Assembly (NCBI RefSeq): GCF_035987325.1
Contig: NZ_CP108488.1
Span: forward strand, 4,836,001 to 4,900,000
Length of the DNA stretch: 64,000 nucleotides
Origin: Streptomyces sp. NBC_01244
Lineage (GTDB): Bacteria; Actinomycetota; Actinomycetes; Streptomycetales; Streptomycetaceae
Direction of reading: 5' to 3'
The notes under the pieces are model-generated. The model worked only from the letters and a program-made list of their open reading frames with translations, had not been told where the DNA came from and ran no database searches. Below are positions 9,116 to 16,835 of the stretch, piece after piece. Both the position numbers and the translations under genes were made by a program. Positions within the stretch are counted from its first letter, which is position 1, and every line of letters starts with the position of its first letter.

Positions 9116-9152
9116 GGAGAGGGCCGCCGCACCGGGTGCGGCGGCCCTCTCC
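9116..9152 (-). terminator. Terminator after the class A PBP gene
   Basis: A 16-bp perfect stem (GGAGAGGGCCGCCGCA paired with its complement) with a 5-nt loop in the spacer downstream of the minus-strand PBP gene. Confidence 0.7.
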
Positions 9153-9174
9153 GGCCGTGTCGTGGGGCGTCGGG

Positions 9175-11700
9175 TCAGCCCCCCGTGGAGCCCCCTATCG
9201 GGAAGTCTCCGGTACCGCCGCTCGGCCTGTCCCGCGACTTGCTGGGCGAAGGCGAGGGCGACCGGGACGAACTGGCGCTGGGGCTCGGCTCGCAGATGGC
9301 CCAGGGCTTGCAGGTCGGCTTGCCGTGGCTGCGCGAAGGGCTCGGGCTGGGGGACGGGGACGGCGAGTTCGACGGAGACGGCGACGGCGAGGGGGACGGG
9401 GAGGGGGACGGCGAGGGCGAGGGGGCGCCCGAGGCGTTCGCGACGACACCGAGCTCGTCGGGCTCCGGGAACTCCGACTCCGGGACGCCGTTCAGCGCCT
9501 CCTTCATGTACTTGGTCCAGATCTCGGCCGGGATGTCACCACCGTGGAGGGAGGGAATGCCCGCCACGCCCCGCATCGAGATCAGTTCCTTCTTCTTGGC
9601 GCTCGGGTCGGAGCGGAAGAGGGCCACGGAGGTGGACAGCTCGGGGGTGTAGCCGACGAACCAGGCCGACATGTTCTTGTCGGTGGTACCGGTCTTGCCC
9701 GCGGCAGGCCGGCCGAGCTTCTTGGCCTTCGTGCCGGTGCCGTTCTCGACGACGTTCTGCAGGACCTTGGTGACGTTGTCCGCGACGGAGTTGTCCATGG
9801 CCCGCTGCCCCTTGGGGGCCGCGAAGCCGGGGACGTCCTTGCCGTTCTTCTGGACGCTCGTCACCGAGTACGGATCGTGGTGGATGCCGGAGGCGGCGAA
9901 GGTGGCGTAGGAGTCGGCCATGCGGATGGCGCTGGGGGTCGAGGTGCCCAGTGCGAAGGAGGCGTTGTCGTTGGGGTCGAAGGACTCCTTCAGGATGCCG
10001 GTCGCCTCCGCGACGGCCTTCACCTTGCTGTGTCCGACATCGAAGACGAGCTGGGCGAAGGGCACGTTGATGGACTTCTCCATCGCCTCGTTCAGGGTCA
10101 CGTAGCCGTAGGAGGTCGGGCTCTCGTTCTTCTGCCGGAACGGCTTGCCCGCGCCGTCGCGCAGTGGCTCGCCCGCACGGTTGTTGATCACCGTGAGGTC
10201 GTTCGCCTGGTACTTGCTCTTGGCCGAGATCCCCTCGCCGTCCGAGTTCTGGGTGCCGTACTGCATGGCCGCCGCCAGCACGAACGGCTTCCAGGTCGAG
10301 CCGACCTGGACACCCGAAGTGTTGGCGTTGTTGTTGAAGTGCTTCTTGTCGATGCCGGGACCGCCGTACAGGGCGACGAGGGCGCCGGTCTTCACGTCCA
10401 CCGATGCCGCGCCGAACTGGACGAAGGTGTCCGTATCGGGCCGCTTCTTCTCGTCGAGCATCCCGTCGCGGGTTCCCTCGACCGCCTTGACCAGCGCGTC
10501 CACCTTCTTCTTGTTGAAGGTGGTGTGGATCCGGTAGCCGCCCTTGGCCAGGTCCTCGACCTTGATGCCGTTGGTCTTCAGCATGTACAGCTTGGCCGTC
10601 TCGACCAGATAACCGATCTGGCCGGACATGCCGGCGGCCTGGGCGGGTTCGATCAGTGCGGGGAATTCCTTGTACTTGTCCCGCTCGGCCTGCTGCATGC
10701 GGCCGACCTTGACCTCGCGGTTGAGCACCCAGGCCCAGCGCTCCTCGGCCCGCTTGGCGTTCGCTTCGGGCGTAGCCGCGGAGCCGATGCCGCCGTCGGG
10801 GTTGTAGAGGTTCGGGCCCTTGAGCACGGCGGCGAGGAAGGCGCTCTCGGAGGGGGTCAGATTCTGGCTGTCCTTGCCGAAGTAGGCGCGCGCGGCCGCC
10901 TGGATCCCGTAGGCGTCACGGCCGTAGTAGGCGGTGTTCAGGTAGCCGGCGAGGATCTTGTTCTTCTCCTCGCTCACACCCAGCTTTATCGAGATGAAGA
11001 GCTCGGTGACCTTTCGCTTGAGCGTCTGATCCGAGTCCAGGTACTGGTTCTTCACGTACTGCTGGGTGATCGTGGAGCCACCCTGAGTGGATCCGCCCTT
11101 GGCCATGTTCCACACGGCGCGGGCGATGCCCATCGGGTCGACGCCCTTGTCCGAATCGAAGGACTCGTTCTCCGCGGCGATCACGGCGTTCTGCATCGAC
11201 AGAGGGATCTTGTCGATGGGGACGATCTGGCGGTTCACGGCGCCGCCGGTCGCGACCATCTGACTGTTGTCGGACCAGTAGAAGACGTTGTTCTGCGCCT
11301 CGGCCGTCTTGTTCACGTCGGGCTTGTTCACCATGGCGATGCCGATTCCGGCGCCCACCGTGATCATCGCGCAGAAGCCCAGGGCCGTGCCGCTGACGAG
11401 CTTCCACGACGGGACGAAGCGCTTCCAGCCGACCTTTTCGCCGCGCGGGTAGTTGATGAACCGCTTGGGTCGGCCGGCGCCCGCGGCGGCGCCCCGGCCC
11501 CGGCCCGCCGAGCCGCGGCCGGCGGATCTCCGGGCGTCCGAACGGCTGCCGTGACCCGGCGGCTGGGAATACGACCCGCTGGGGGACGCGGTGGGGACGT
11601 CACGCCCGGCGCCCCTGGACGGGCGCTGCTGGGCAGCCCTACGGGCGGCGGCGCGGCCACCGCTCTGGGGCTGTTGCGGTTTGCGGCGGTGCTCGCTCAT
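9175..11700 (-). CDS. Class A penicillin-binding protein (transglycosylase/transpeptidase)
   Basis: Bifunctional peptidoglycan polymerase and cross-linker anchored in the membrane. 841 aa: basic cytoplasmic tail (1-95), one membrane segment (LVSGTALGFCAMITVGAGI), GT51 domain with AAENESFDSDKGVDP, GGSTITQQYVKN and KILAGYLNTAYYG, then the transpeptidase with S-x-x-K in GSTWKPF, S-x-N in KSINVPF and KTG in AGKTGTT. The C-terminus is a long Ser-Pro repeat tail (DNA about 9350-9426) and a Ser/Arg-rich end. It is divergent from padR-ino1, matching the ponA region of mycobacteria. Confidence 0.95.
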   Translation of the reverse strand: MSEHRRKPQQPQSGGRAAARRAAQQRPSRGAGRDVPTASPSGSYSQPPGHGSRSDARRSAGRGSAGRGRGAAAGAGRPKRFINYPRGEKVGWKRFVPSWKLVSGTALGFCAMITVGAGIGIAMVNKPDVNKTAEAQNNVFYWSDNSQMVATGGAVNRQIVPIDKIPLSMQNAVIAAENESFDSDKGVDPMGIARAVWNMAKGGSTQGGSTITQQYVKNQYLDSDQTLKRKVTELFISIKLGVSEEKNKILAGYLNTAYYGRDAYGIQAAARAYFGKDSQNLTPSESAFLAAVLKGPNLYNPDGGIGSAATPEANAKRAEERWAWVLNREVKVGRMQQAERDKYKEFPALIEPAQAAGMSGQIGYLVETAKLYMLKTNGIKVEDLAKGGYRIHTTFNKKKVDALVKAVEGTRDGMLDEKKRPDTDTFVQFGAASVDVKTGALVALYGGPGIDKKHFNNNANTSGVQVGSTWKPFVLAAAMQYGTQNSDGEGISAKSKYQANDLTVINNRAGEPLRDGAGKPFRQKNESPTSYGYVTLNEAMEKSINVPFAQLVFDVGHSKVKAVAEATGILKESFDPNDNASFALGTSTPSAIRMADSYATFAASGIHHDPYSVTSVQKNGKDVPGFAAPKGQRAMDNSVADNVTKVLQNVVENGTGTKAKKLGRPAAGKTGTTDKNMSAWFVGYTPELSTSVALFRSDPSAKKKELISMRGVAGIPSLHGGDIPAEIWTKYMKEALNGVPESEFPEPDELGVVANASGAPSPSPSPSPSPSPSPSPSNSPSPSPSPSPSRSHGKPTCKPWAICEPSPSASSSRSPSPSPSKSRDRPSGGTGDFPIGGSTGG

Positions 11701-11880
11701 CGAACGACTACTCCTCGGGCAGGCGAGTGGCCTGGAAGCGGCAGGTGAGTTCCGGTCCCCCCGGTGTCATGGCGCACAGACTACGCACGCCCAAAAGCCA
11801 ATCAGTGCCGAAGTTCACCCCAAATCAGGCAACTTGCCTCGTGCAAATCGGTGATGTGACGCCGGTCACCGTGTCACCAC

Positions 11881-11909
11881 TTGTAGCTGAGGGCTACCCG
11901 CTCTATCGT
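11881..11909 (+). promoter_or_regulatory. Candidate padR-ino1 promoter
   Basis: TTGTAG (11881-11886), 17 bp, TATCGT (11904-11909). The -35 is poor. The palindrome that follows starts 4 bp after the -10, at the expected transcription start. Confidence 0.4.
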
Positions 11910-11912
11910 CTG

Positions 11913-11933
11913 GATGTATCGAGTCGATACATC
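11913..11933. promoter_or_regulatory. 21-bp palindrome upstream of padR, candidate PadR operator
   Basis: GATGTATCGA-G-TCGATACATC, a perfect 10-bp inverted repeat with ATGT and ACAT ends, 42 bp before the padR start. PadR-family repressors bind ATGT/ACAT half-sites and usually autoregulate. The half-site spacing here (11 bp between ATGT and ACAT) is longer than the 8 bp of the classical PadR box. Confidence 0.55.
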
Positions 11934-11974
11934 AGCTCGACATAAAGACTCCGAGGCAGGGGAAGGGCAAGCGG

Positions 11975-12577
11975 ATGAGCAGGCGCTCAGGCATCCTCGA
12001 GTTCGCTGTTCTCGGCCTGCTTCGCGAATCCCCCATGCACGGTTACGAGCTGCGCAAGCGGCTCAACACCTCGCTGGGGGTGTTCAGAGCGTTCAGTTAC
12101 GGGACGCTCTACCCCTGCCTCAAGACGCTCGTCACCAACGGCTGGTTGATCGAAGAACCGGGCAATGCCCCGGAAGACGCTCTCGCCGCTTCACTCGCAG
12201 GGCGCCGCGCCAAGATCGTCTACCGGTTGACGGCAGCAGGTAAGGAGCACTTCGAGGAGCTCCTCTCCCACACGGGCCCCGATGCCTGGGAGGACGAGTC
12301 CTTCGCCGCCCGCTTCGCTTTCTTCGGTCAGACCGAACGAGAAGTGCGCATGCGGGTACTGGAGGGCCGTCGCAGCCGCCTTGAGGAGCGCCTGGAGAAG
12401 ATGAGCGCCTCGCTGGCTCGCACACGCGAGCGGCTCGACGACTACACGCTCGAGCTGCAACGCCACGGCATGGAATCCGTGGAGCGCGAAGTGCGCTGGC
12501 TGAACGAGCTCATCGAGAGTGAGCGGGCGGGACGGGATCAGAGACGACCCGGACCGTCCGACGAAACTGCAAAGTGA
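11975..12577 (+). CDS. PadR-family transcriptional regulator
   Basis: 200 aa. The N-terminal winged helix reads [26 protein letters not shown]...[13 protein letters not shown], the PadR signature. The C-terminal part ([29 protein letters not shown]) is a long helix for dimerisation. It lies 49 bp upstream of ino1 on the same strand and a palindrome precedes it, so it probably represses itself and ino1. The padR-ino1 pair is also found next to ponA in mycobacteria. Confidence 0.9.
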   Translation: MSRRSGILEFAVLGLLRESPMHGYELRKRLNTSLGVFRAFSYGTLYPCLKTLVTNGWLIEEPGNAPEDALAASLAGRRAKIVYRLTAAGKEHFEELLSHTGPDAWEDESFAARFAFFGQTEREVRMRVLEGRRSRLEERLEKMSASLARTRERLDDYTLELQRHGMESVEREVRWLNELIESERAGRDQRRPGPSDETAK

Positions 12578-12626
12578 GGTCTGCATCTCGCAGGCCTCGT
12601 CCGAGAACAAACAGGGAGCAACCGGA

Positions 12627-13709
12627 ATGGGTTCGGTTCGCGTAGCCATCGTCGGCGTAGGCAACTGCGCCGCCTCGCTGGTGCAGGGCGTCGAGTACTA
12701 CAAGGACGCCGACCCGGCGGCCAAGGTCCCCGGTCTGATGCACGTCCAGTTCGGCGACTACCACGTGAGCGACATCGAGTTCGTCGCCGCGTTCGACGTC
12801 GACGCGAAGAAGGTCGGCCTCGACCTTTCGGACGCCATCGGCGCCAGCGAGAACAACACCATCAAGATCTGTGACGTCCCGAGTGCGGGCGTGACCGTTC
12901 AGCGCGGCCACACCCTGGACGGTCTGGGCAAGTACTACCGCGAGACGATCGAGGAGTCGGCCGAGACCCCGGTCGACATCGTCCAGACCCTCCTGGACCG
13001 CCAGGTCGACGTCCTGATCTGCTACCTGCCGGTCGGTTCCGAGGCTGCGGCGAAGTTCTACGCCCAGTGCGCCATCGACGCCAAGGTCGCCTTCGTCAAC
13101 GCCCTCCCGGTCTTCATCGCCGGCACCAAGGAGTGGGCCGACAAGTTCACCGAGGCCGGTGTCCCGATCGTCGGCGACGACATCAAGTCGCAGGTCGGCG
13201 CCACCATCACGCACCGCGTGATGGCGAAGCTGTTCGAGGACCGCGGTGTCCGTCTTGAGCGCACCATGCAGCTCAACGTCGGCGGCAACATGGACTTCAA
13301 GAACATGCTGGAGCGCGACCGCCTCGAGTCGAAGAAGATCTCCAAGACTCAGGCCGTCACCTCGCAGATCCCCGACCGCGAGCTCGGCGAGAAGAACGTC
13401 CACATCGGCCCGTCCGACTACGTCGCGTGGCTCGACGACCGCAAGTGGGCCTACGTCCGCCTCGAAGGCCGCGCCTTCGGCGACGTTCCGCTGAACCTCG
13501 AGTACAAGCTCGAGGTGTGGGACTCCCCGAACTCCGCCGGTGTCATCATCGACGCCCTGCGCGCGGCGAAGATCGCCAAGGACCGGGGCATCGGTGGCCC
13601 GATCCTGTCGGCTTCGAGCTACTTTATGAAGTCCCCGCCGGTGCAGTACTTCGACGACGAGGCTTACGCGAACGTCGAGAAGTTCATCAAGGGCGAGGTC
13701 GAGCGCTAG
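12627..13709 (+). CDS. ino1: myo-Inositol-1-phosphate synthase
   Basis: Converts glucose 6-phosphate to 1L-myo-inositol 1-phosphate with NAD, the entry step to phosphatidylinositol and mycothiol in actinobacteria. 360 aa, the short actinobacterial form. Rossmann start [25 protein letters not shown], then SGVTVQRG-type and [23 protein letters not shown] and [19 protein letters not shown]. The ATG at 12627 is preceded by GGGAG; the longer upstream reading lacks a ribosome site. Cotranscribed with padR. A perfect hairpin follows. Confidence 0.95.
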   Translation: MGSVRVAIVGVGNCAASLVQGVEYYKDADPAAKVPGLMHVQFGDYHVSDIEFVAAFDVDAKKVGLDLSDAIGASENNTIKICDVPSAGVTVQRGHTLDGLGKYYRETIEESAETPVDIVQTLLDRQVDVLICYLPVGSEAAAKFYAQCAIDAKVAFVNALPVFIAGTKEWADKFTEAGVPIVGDDIKSQVGATITHRVMAKLFEDRGVRLERTMQLNVGGNMDFKNMLERDRLESKKISKTQAVTSQIPDRELGEKNVHIGPSDYVAWLDDRKWAYVRLEGRAFGDVPLNLEYKLEVWDSPNSAGVIIDALRAAKIAKDRGIGGPILSASSYFMKSPPVQYFDDEAYANVEKFIKGEVER

Positions 13710-13759
13710 TCGAAACCCCGGCGTCCTCGCGGACGCCTGGACTTCGGCTGTTCTTCCAC

Positions 13760-13794
13760 GGAGGGTCCCCGGGCAATCTGCCCGGGGACCCTCC
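13760..13794 (+). terminator. Terminator of padR-ino1
   Basis: Perfect 15-bp stem (GGAGGGTCCCCGGGC / GCCCGGGGACCCTCC) with a 5-nt loop AATCT, 50 bp after ino1. Confidence 0.85.
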
Positions 13795-13815
13795 GCGTGT
13801 GTGACCCTTTCCCTC

Positions 13816-15096
13816 ATGGCTGTCGTACGTGATCTGCGCGTACTCCTGCGTCTGCGGGACTTCCGCAACCTGCTCGCCGTACGGCTGCTCTCCCAGGCCG
13901 CCGACGGGGTCTACCAGGTCGCACTGGCCGCCTACGTCGTCTTCTCCCCGGAGAAGCAGGCCTCGCCCACGGCCATCGCCTCGGCCATGGCGGTACTCCT
14001 GCTGCCCTATTCGGTGATCGGCCCCTTCGCGGGAGTCCTGCTGGACCGCTGGCGCCGCCGCCAGGTGTTCCTCTACGGCAACCTGCTGCGGGCCTTCCTC
14101 GCCTGCGTCACCGGCATGCTGATCGTCGCGCACGTCCCCGACTGGCTCTTCTACGCCTCGGCCCTGTCCGTGACCGCGGTCAACCGCTTCGTGCTGGCCG
14201 GGCTCGCGGCTTCCCTGCCGCGGGTCGTCGCACCCGGCCAGCTGGTCACCGCGAACGCCCTCTCACCCACCGCGGGAACGCTCGCCGCCGTCGCCGGCGG
14301 GGGCCTGGCCTTCCTCGTCCGTGTACTGGCCGACGACTCCGACGCCCTGGTCGTCCTCCTCGGAGCCGGCCTCTACCTGTGCGCGGCCCTGGTCTCCCTG
14401 CGCATGGCCCTGAACCTCCTCGGCCCCGACCACCCTCCCGGCCGGATCAACCCGACGGTCCGCCAGGGGATCGCCCTCACCGTGCGGGGCCTGGTCGAGG
14501 GCCTGCGACACCTTGCTTCCCGGCGTGAGGCGGCCCGGGCGCTCACCGCCATGACCGTCATGCGGTTCTGCTACGGGGCCCTGTTCGTCACGCTGCTCAT
14601 GCTCTGCCGCTACGCCTGGTCGGCCACCGAGGCCGACGGGCTGGCTCTGCTGGGGGTCACGGTCGGCGTTTCCGGGGCCGGATTCTTCGCGGCCGCCGTC
14701 ATCACTCCCTGGCTGGTGGGCCGGCTGGGCCCCCTCGGCTCCATCACCCTCTGCGCCGCGAGCGCCGCGGTGCTGGTGCCGGCGCTCGGCCTGTTCTTCG
14801 CACCCGGCCCGATGCTGGCAGCCGCCTTCGTGCTGGGCCTGGCCACCCAGGGCGCCAAGATCTCCACCGACACCGTCGTGCAGTCCCAGGTGGACGACGC
14901 CTTTCGCGGCCGCGTCTTCTCCGTCTACGACGTGCTCTTCAACGCCGCCTTCGTCGGCGCCGCCGGGGTGGCCGCGCTCGTGCTCCCCCTCGACGGGCAC
15001 TCCGTCACTTTGATCGTCGGAGTGGCGATGCTCTATGCCGCTACCGCGGCGCTCCTCATGCGTCAGGGCGATGTTTCACGTGAAACATCGCCCTGA
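13816..15096 (+). CDS. MFS-type membrane transporter
   Basis: About 426 aa with 10-12 membrane segments. The stretch LLPYSVIGPFAGVLLDRWRRRQV resembles the MFS loop 2-3 motif (G..aDR..RR). The start is uncertain: ATG at 13816 (MAVVRDLRVLL) or GTG at 13801. The C-terminal codons DVSRETSP are formed by a parS site, and the stop codon lies inside a 36-bp palindrome. Substrate unknown. It follows ino1 after a strong terminator and is convergent with cca. Confidence 0.82.
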   Translation: MAVVRDLRVLLRLRDFRNLLAVRLLSQAADGVYQVALAAYVVFSPEKQASPTAIASAMAVLLLPYSVIGPFAGVLLDRWRRRQVFLYGNLLRAFLACVTGMLIVAHVPDWLFYASALSVTAVNRFVLAGLAASLPRVVAPGQLVTANALSPTAGTLAAVAGGGLAFLVRVLADDSDALVVLLGAGLYLCAALVSLRMALNLLGPDHPPGRINPTVRQGIALTVRGLVEGLRHLASRREAARALTAMTVMRFCYGALFVTLLMLCRYAWSATEADGLALLGVTVGVSGAGFFAAAVITPWLVGRLGPLGSITLCAASAAVLVPALGLFFAPGPMLAAAFVLGLATQGAKISTDTVVQSQVDDAFRGRVFSVYDVLFNAAFVGAAGVAALVLPLDGHSVTLIVGVAMLYAATAALLMRQGDVSRETSP

Positions 15097-15097
15097 C
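15062..15097. other. parS: parS site 2 inside a 36-bp perfect palindrome
   Basis: Core GTTTCACGTGAAAC at 15073-15086. The symmetry extends perfectly over 15062-15097, from GTCAGGGCGATG to CATCGCCCTGAC. The palindrome covers the end of the MFS gene including its stop, so as RNA it could also act as a terminator hairpin. Confidence 0.93.
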
Positions 15098-15120
15098 CGC
15101 GGCACGACCGGATCTCCGCC

Positions 15121-15144
15121 CCGATGTTTCACGTGAAACATCGG
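15121..15144. other. parS: parS site 3
   Basis: Core GTTTCACGTGAAAC at 15126-15139 inside a 24-bp perfect palindrome, in the spacer between the convergent MFS and cca genes. It lies 53 bp from site 2, about five helical turns. Confidence 0.93.
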
Positions 15145-15181
15145 CCCGCCCCGCCCCTCAGGCACTCGCACCCGCAGGGCC

Positions 15182-16648
15182 TCAGCCCTGGGCGGCCCAC
15201 CACTCCTTGAGGGCGGCGACCGCCGCGTCGTGCCCCATGGGACCGTTCTCCAGCCGCAGCTCCAGCAGGAACGCATAGGCCTTGCCGATCGCCGGACCGG
15301 GACCCACGTCGAGGACGCGCATGATCTCGTTGCCGTCGAGGTCGGGGCGGATCGCGTCCAGCTCCTCCCTCTCCTGCAGCTGGGCGATGCGCTCCTCCAG
15401 CCCGTCGTAAGTGCGGGAGAGCGCGTTCGCCTTGCGCTTGTTGCGCGTGGTGCAGTCGGAGCGGGTCAGCTTGTGCAGGCGGTCCAGCAGCGGACCGGCG
15501 TCGCGGACATAGCGCCGCACGGCCGAGTCGGTCCACTCCCCGTCCCCGTAGCCGTGGAAGCGCAGGTGCAGCTCCACCAGCCGGGACACGTCCTTGACCA
15601 TGTCGTTGGAGTACTTGAGCGCGGTCATGCGCTTCTTGGTCATCTTCGCGCCCACCATCTCGTGGTGGTGGAAGGAGACGCGTCCGTCGCTCTCGAACCG
15701 GCGGGTCCGGGGCTTGCCGATGTCGTGCAGCAGAGCCGCGAGCCGCAGCACCAGGTCCGGGCCGTCCTCCTCCAGTGCGATCGCCTGCTCCAGCACGATC
15801 AGCGAGTGGTCGTAGACGTCCTTGTGCCGGTGGTGCTCATCGCTCTCCAGGCGCAGCGCCGGAAGCTCCGGCAGCACGTGCTCGGCCAGCCCCGTGTCCA
15901 CGAGGAGGCCCAGGCCCTTGCGCGGGTGCGCGGACAGCAGGAGCTTGTTCAGCTCGCCCTGGATCCGCTCGGCCGAGACGATTTCGATGCGGCCGGACAT
16001 CTCCGTCATCGCCGCCACCACGTCCGGGGCGACCTCGAAGTCGAGCTGGGCGGCGAACCGCGCCGCCCGCAGCATCCGCAGCGGGTCGTCGGAGAAAGAG
16101 TCCTCGGCGGTGCCCGGGGTGCGCAGCACGCCCGCCCTGAGGTCATCCAGACCACCGTGCGGGTCCACGAACTCCTTCTCGGGGAGCGCGACGGCCATCG
16201 CGTTCACCGTGAAGTCCCGACGGACCAGGTCTTCCTCGATGGAGTCGCCGTAGGAGACCTCGGGCTTGCGCGAGGTCCGGTCGTAGGACTCCGAGCGGTA
16301 GGTCGTCACCTCGATCTGGAAGCTTCGATGAGCGTCTCCGACGCGGGCGTCCTTCTGCGCACCGACCGTGCCGAAGGCGATGCCGACGTCCCAGACCGAG
16401 TCGGCCCACGGCCTGACGATCTTGAGAACGTCCTCGGGACGGGCGTCGGTGGTGAAGTCGAGATCGTTGCCGAGGCGCCCGAGCAGCGCGTCGCGGACGG
16501 ACCCGCCGACCAGGGCGAGCCGGAAACCCGCCTCCTGGAAACGGCGGCCGAGCTCGTCGGCGACAGGGGCGATCCGCAGCAGTTCACTCACCGCGCGGGC
16601 CTGCCCGTGATTCAGGACACTGGGGTTGTCTTCGTTGGCGTTCGGCAC
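15182..16648 (-). CDS. cca: CCA tRNA nucleotidyltransferase
   Basis: Adds or repairs the 3'-CCA of tRNAs. 488 aa. The nucleotidyltransferase core has LVGGSVRDALLGRLGNDLDFTTDARPEDV (GG...R and the D-x-D metal pair), RRDFTVNAMAV and the RMLRAARFAAQLDF segment. An HD domain follows with LAALLHDIGKPRTRRF. The start is the GTG at 16648 (VPNANEDN); the longer frame upstream has no homologous start. The two tRNA genes in this window lack encoded CCA, which fits the need for this enzyme. Divergent from the DUF6049 gene. Confidence 0.94.
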   Translation of the reverse strand: MPNANEDNPSVLNHGQARAVSELLRIAPVADELGRRFQEAGFRLALVGGSVRDALLGRLGNDLDFTTDARPEDVLKIVRPWADSVWDVGIAFGTVGAQKDARVGDAHRSFQIEVTTYRSESYDRTSRKPEVSYGDSIEEDLVRRDFTVNAMAVALPEKEFVDPHGGLDDLRAGVLRTPGTAEDSFSDDPLRMLRAARFAAQLDFEVAPDVVAAMTEMSGRIEIVSAERIQGELNKLLLSAHPRKGLGLLVDTGLAEHVLPELPALRLESDEHHRHKDVYDHSLIVLEQAIALEEDGPDLVLRLAALLHDIGKPRTRRFESDGRVSFHHHEMVGAKMTKKRMTALKYSNDMVKDVSRLVELHLRFHGYGDGEWTDSAVRRYVRDAGPLLDRLHKLTRSDCTTRNKRKANALSRTYDGLEERIAQLQEREELDAIRPDLDGNEIMRVLDVGPGPAIGKAYAFLLELRLENGPMGHDAAVAALKEWWAAQG

Positions 16649-16835
16649 AACAGAAAAGGGTACGTGCCCGGCCCGCCCGTAGCTCCCGTGTTTTGCGGCC
16701 ACCCCGGCCCCCGGCCCCTCCGGGGCGGACCCGATCATGTGGAGCAAGGCGCGGCACTCGCGCACAGCGGGCCTCGTTACCATGCGTGGACGCACAAACG
16801 ACGACCACTGACACTTCGAGGGACGGGCGAGCGCG

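Noticed and set aside
9350..9430. Short repeated GGCGAGGGGGACGG units that could look like a small repeat array
   Set aside because: They code the Ser-Pro repeat tail of the class A PBP; no spacers of constant length, so not a CRISPR array.
10900..11200. GT51 motif of the PBP reads ENESF instead of the textbook ED-x-x-F
   Set aside because: The catalytic Glu is kept and Asn at the second position is, as far as I recall, usual in actinobacterial class A PBPs, so not evidence of inactivity.
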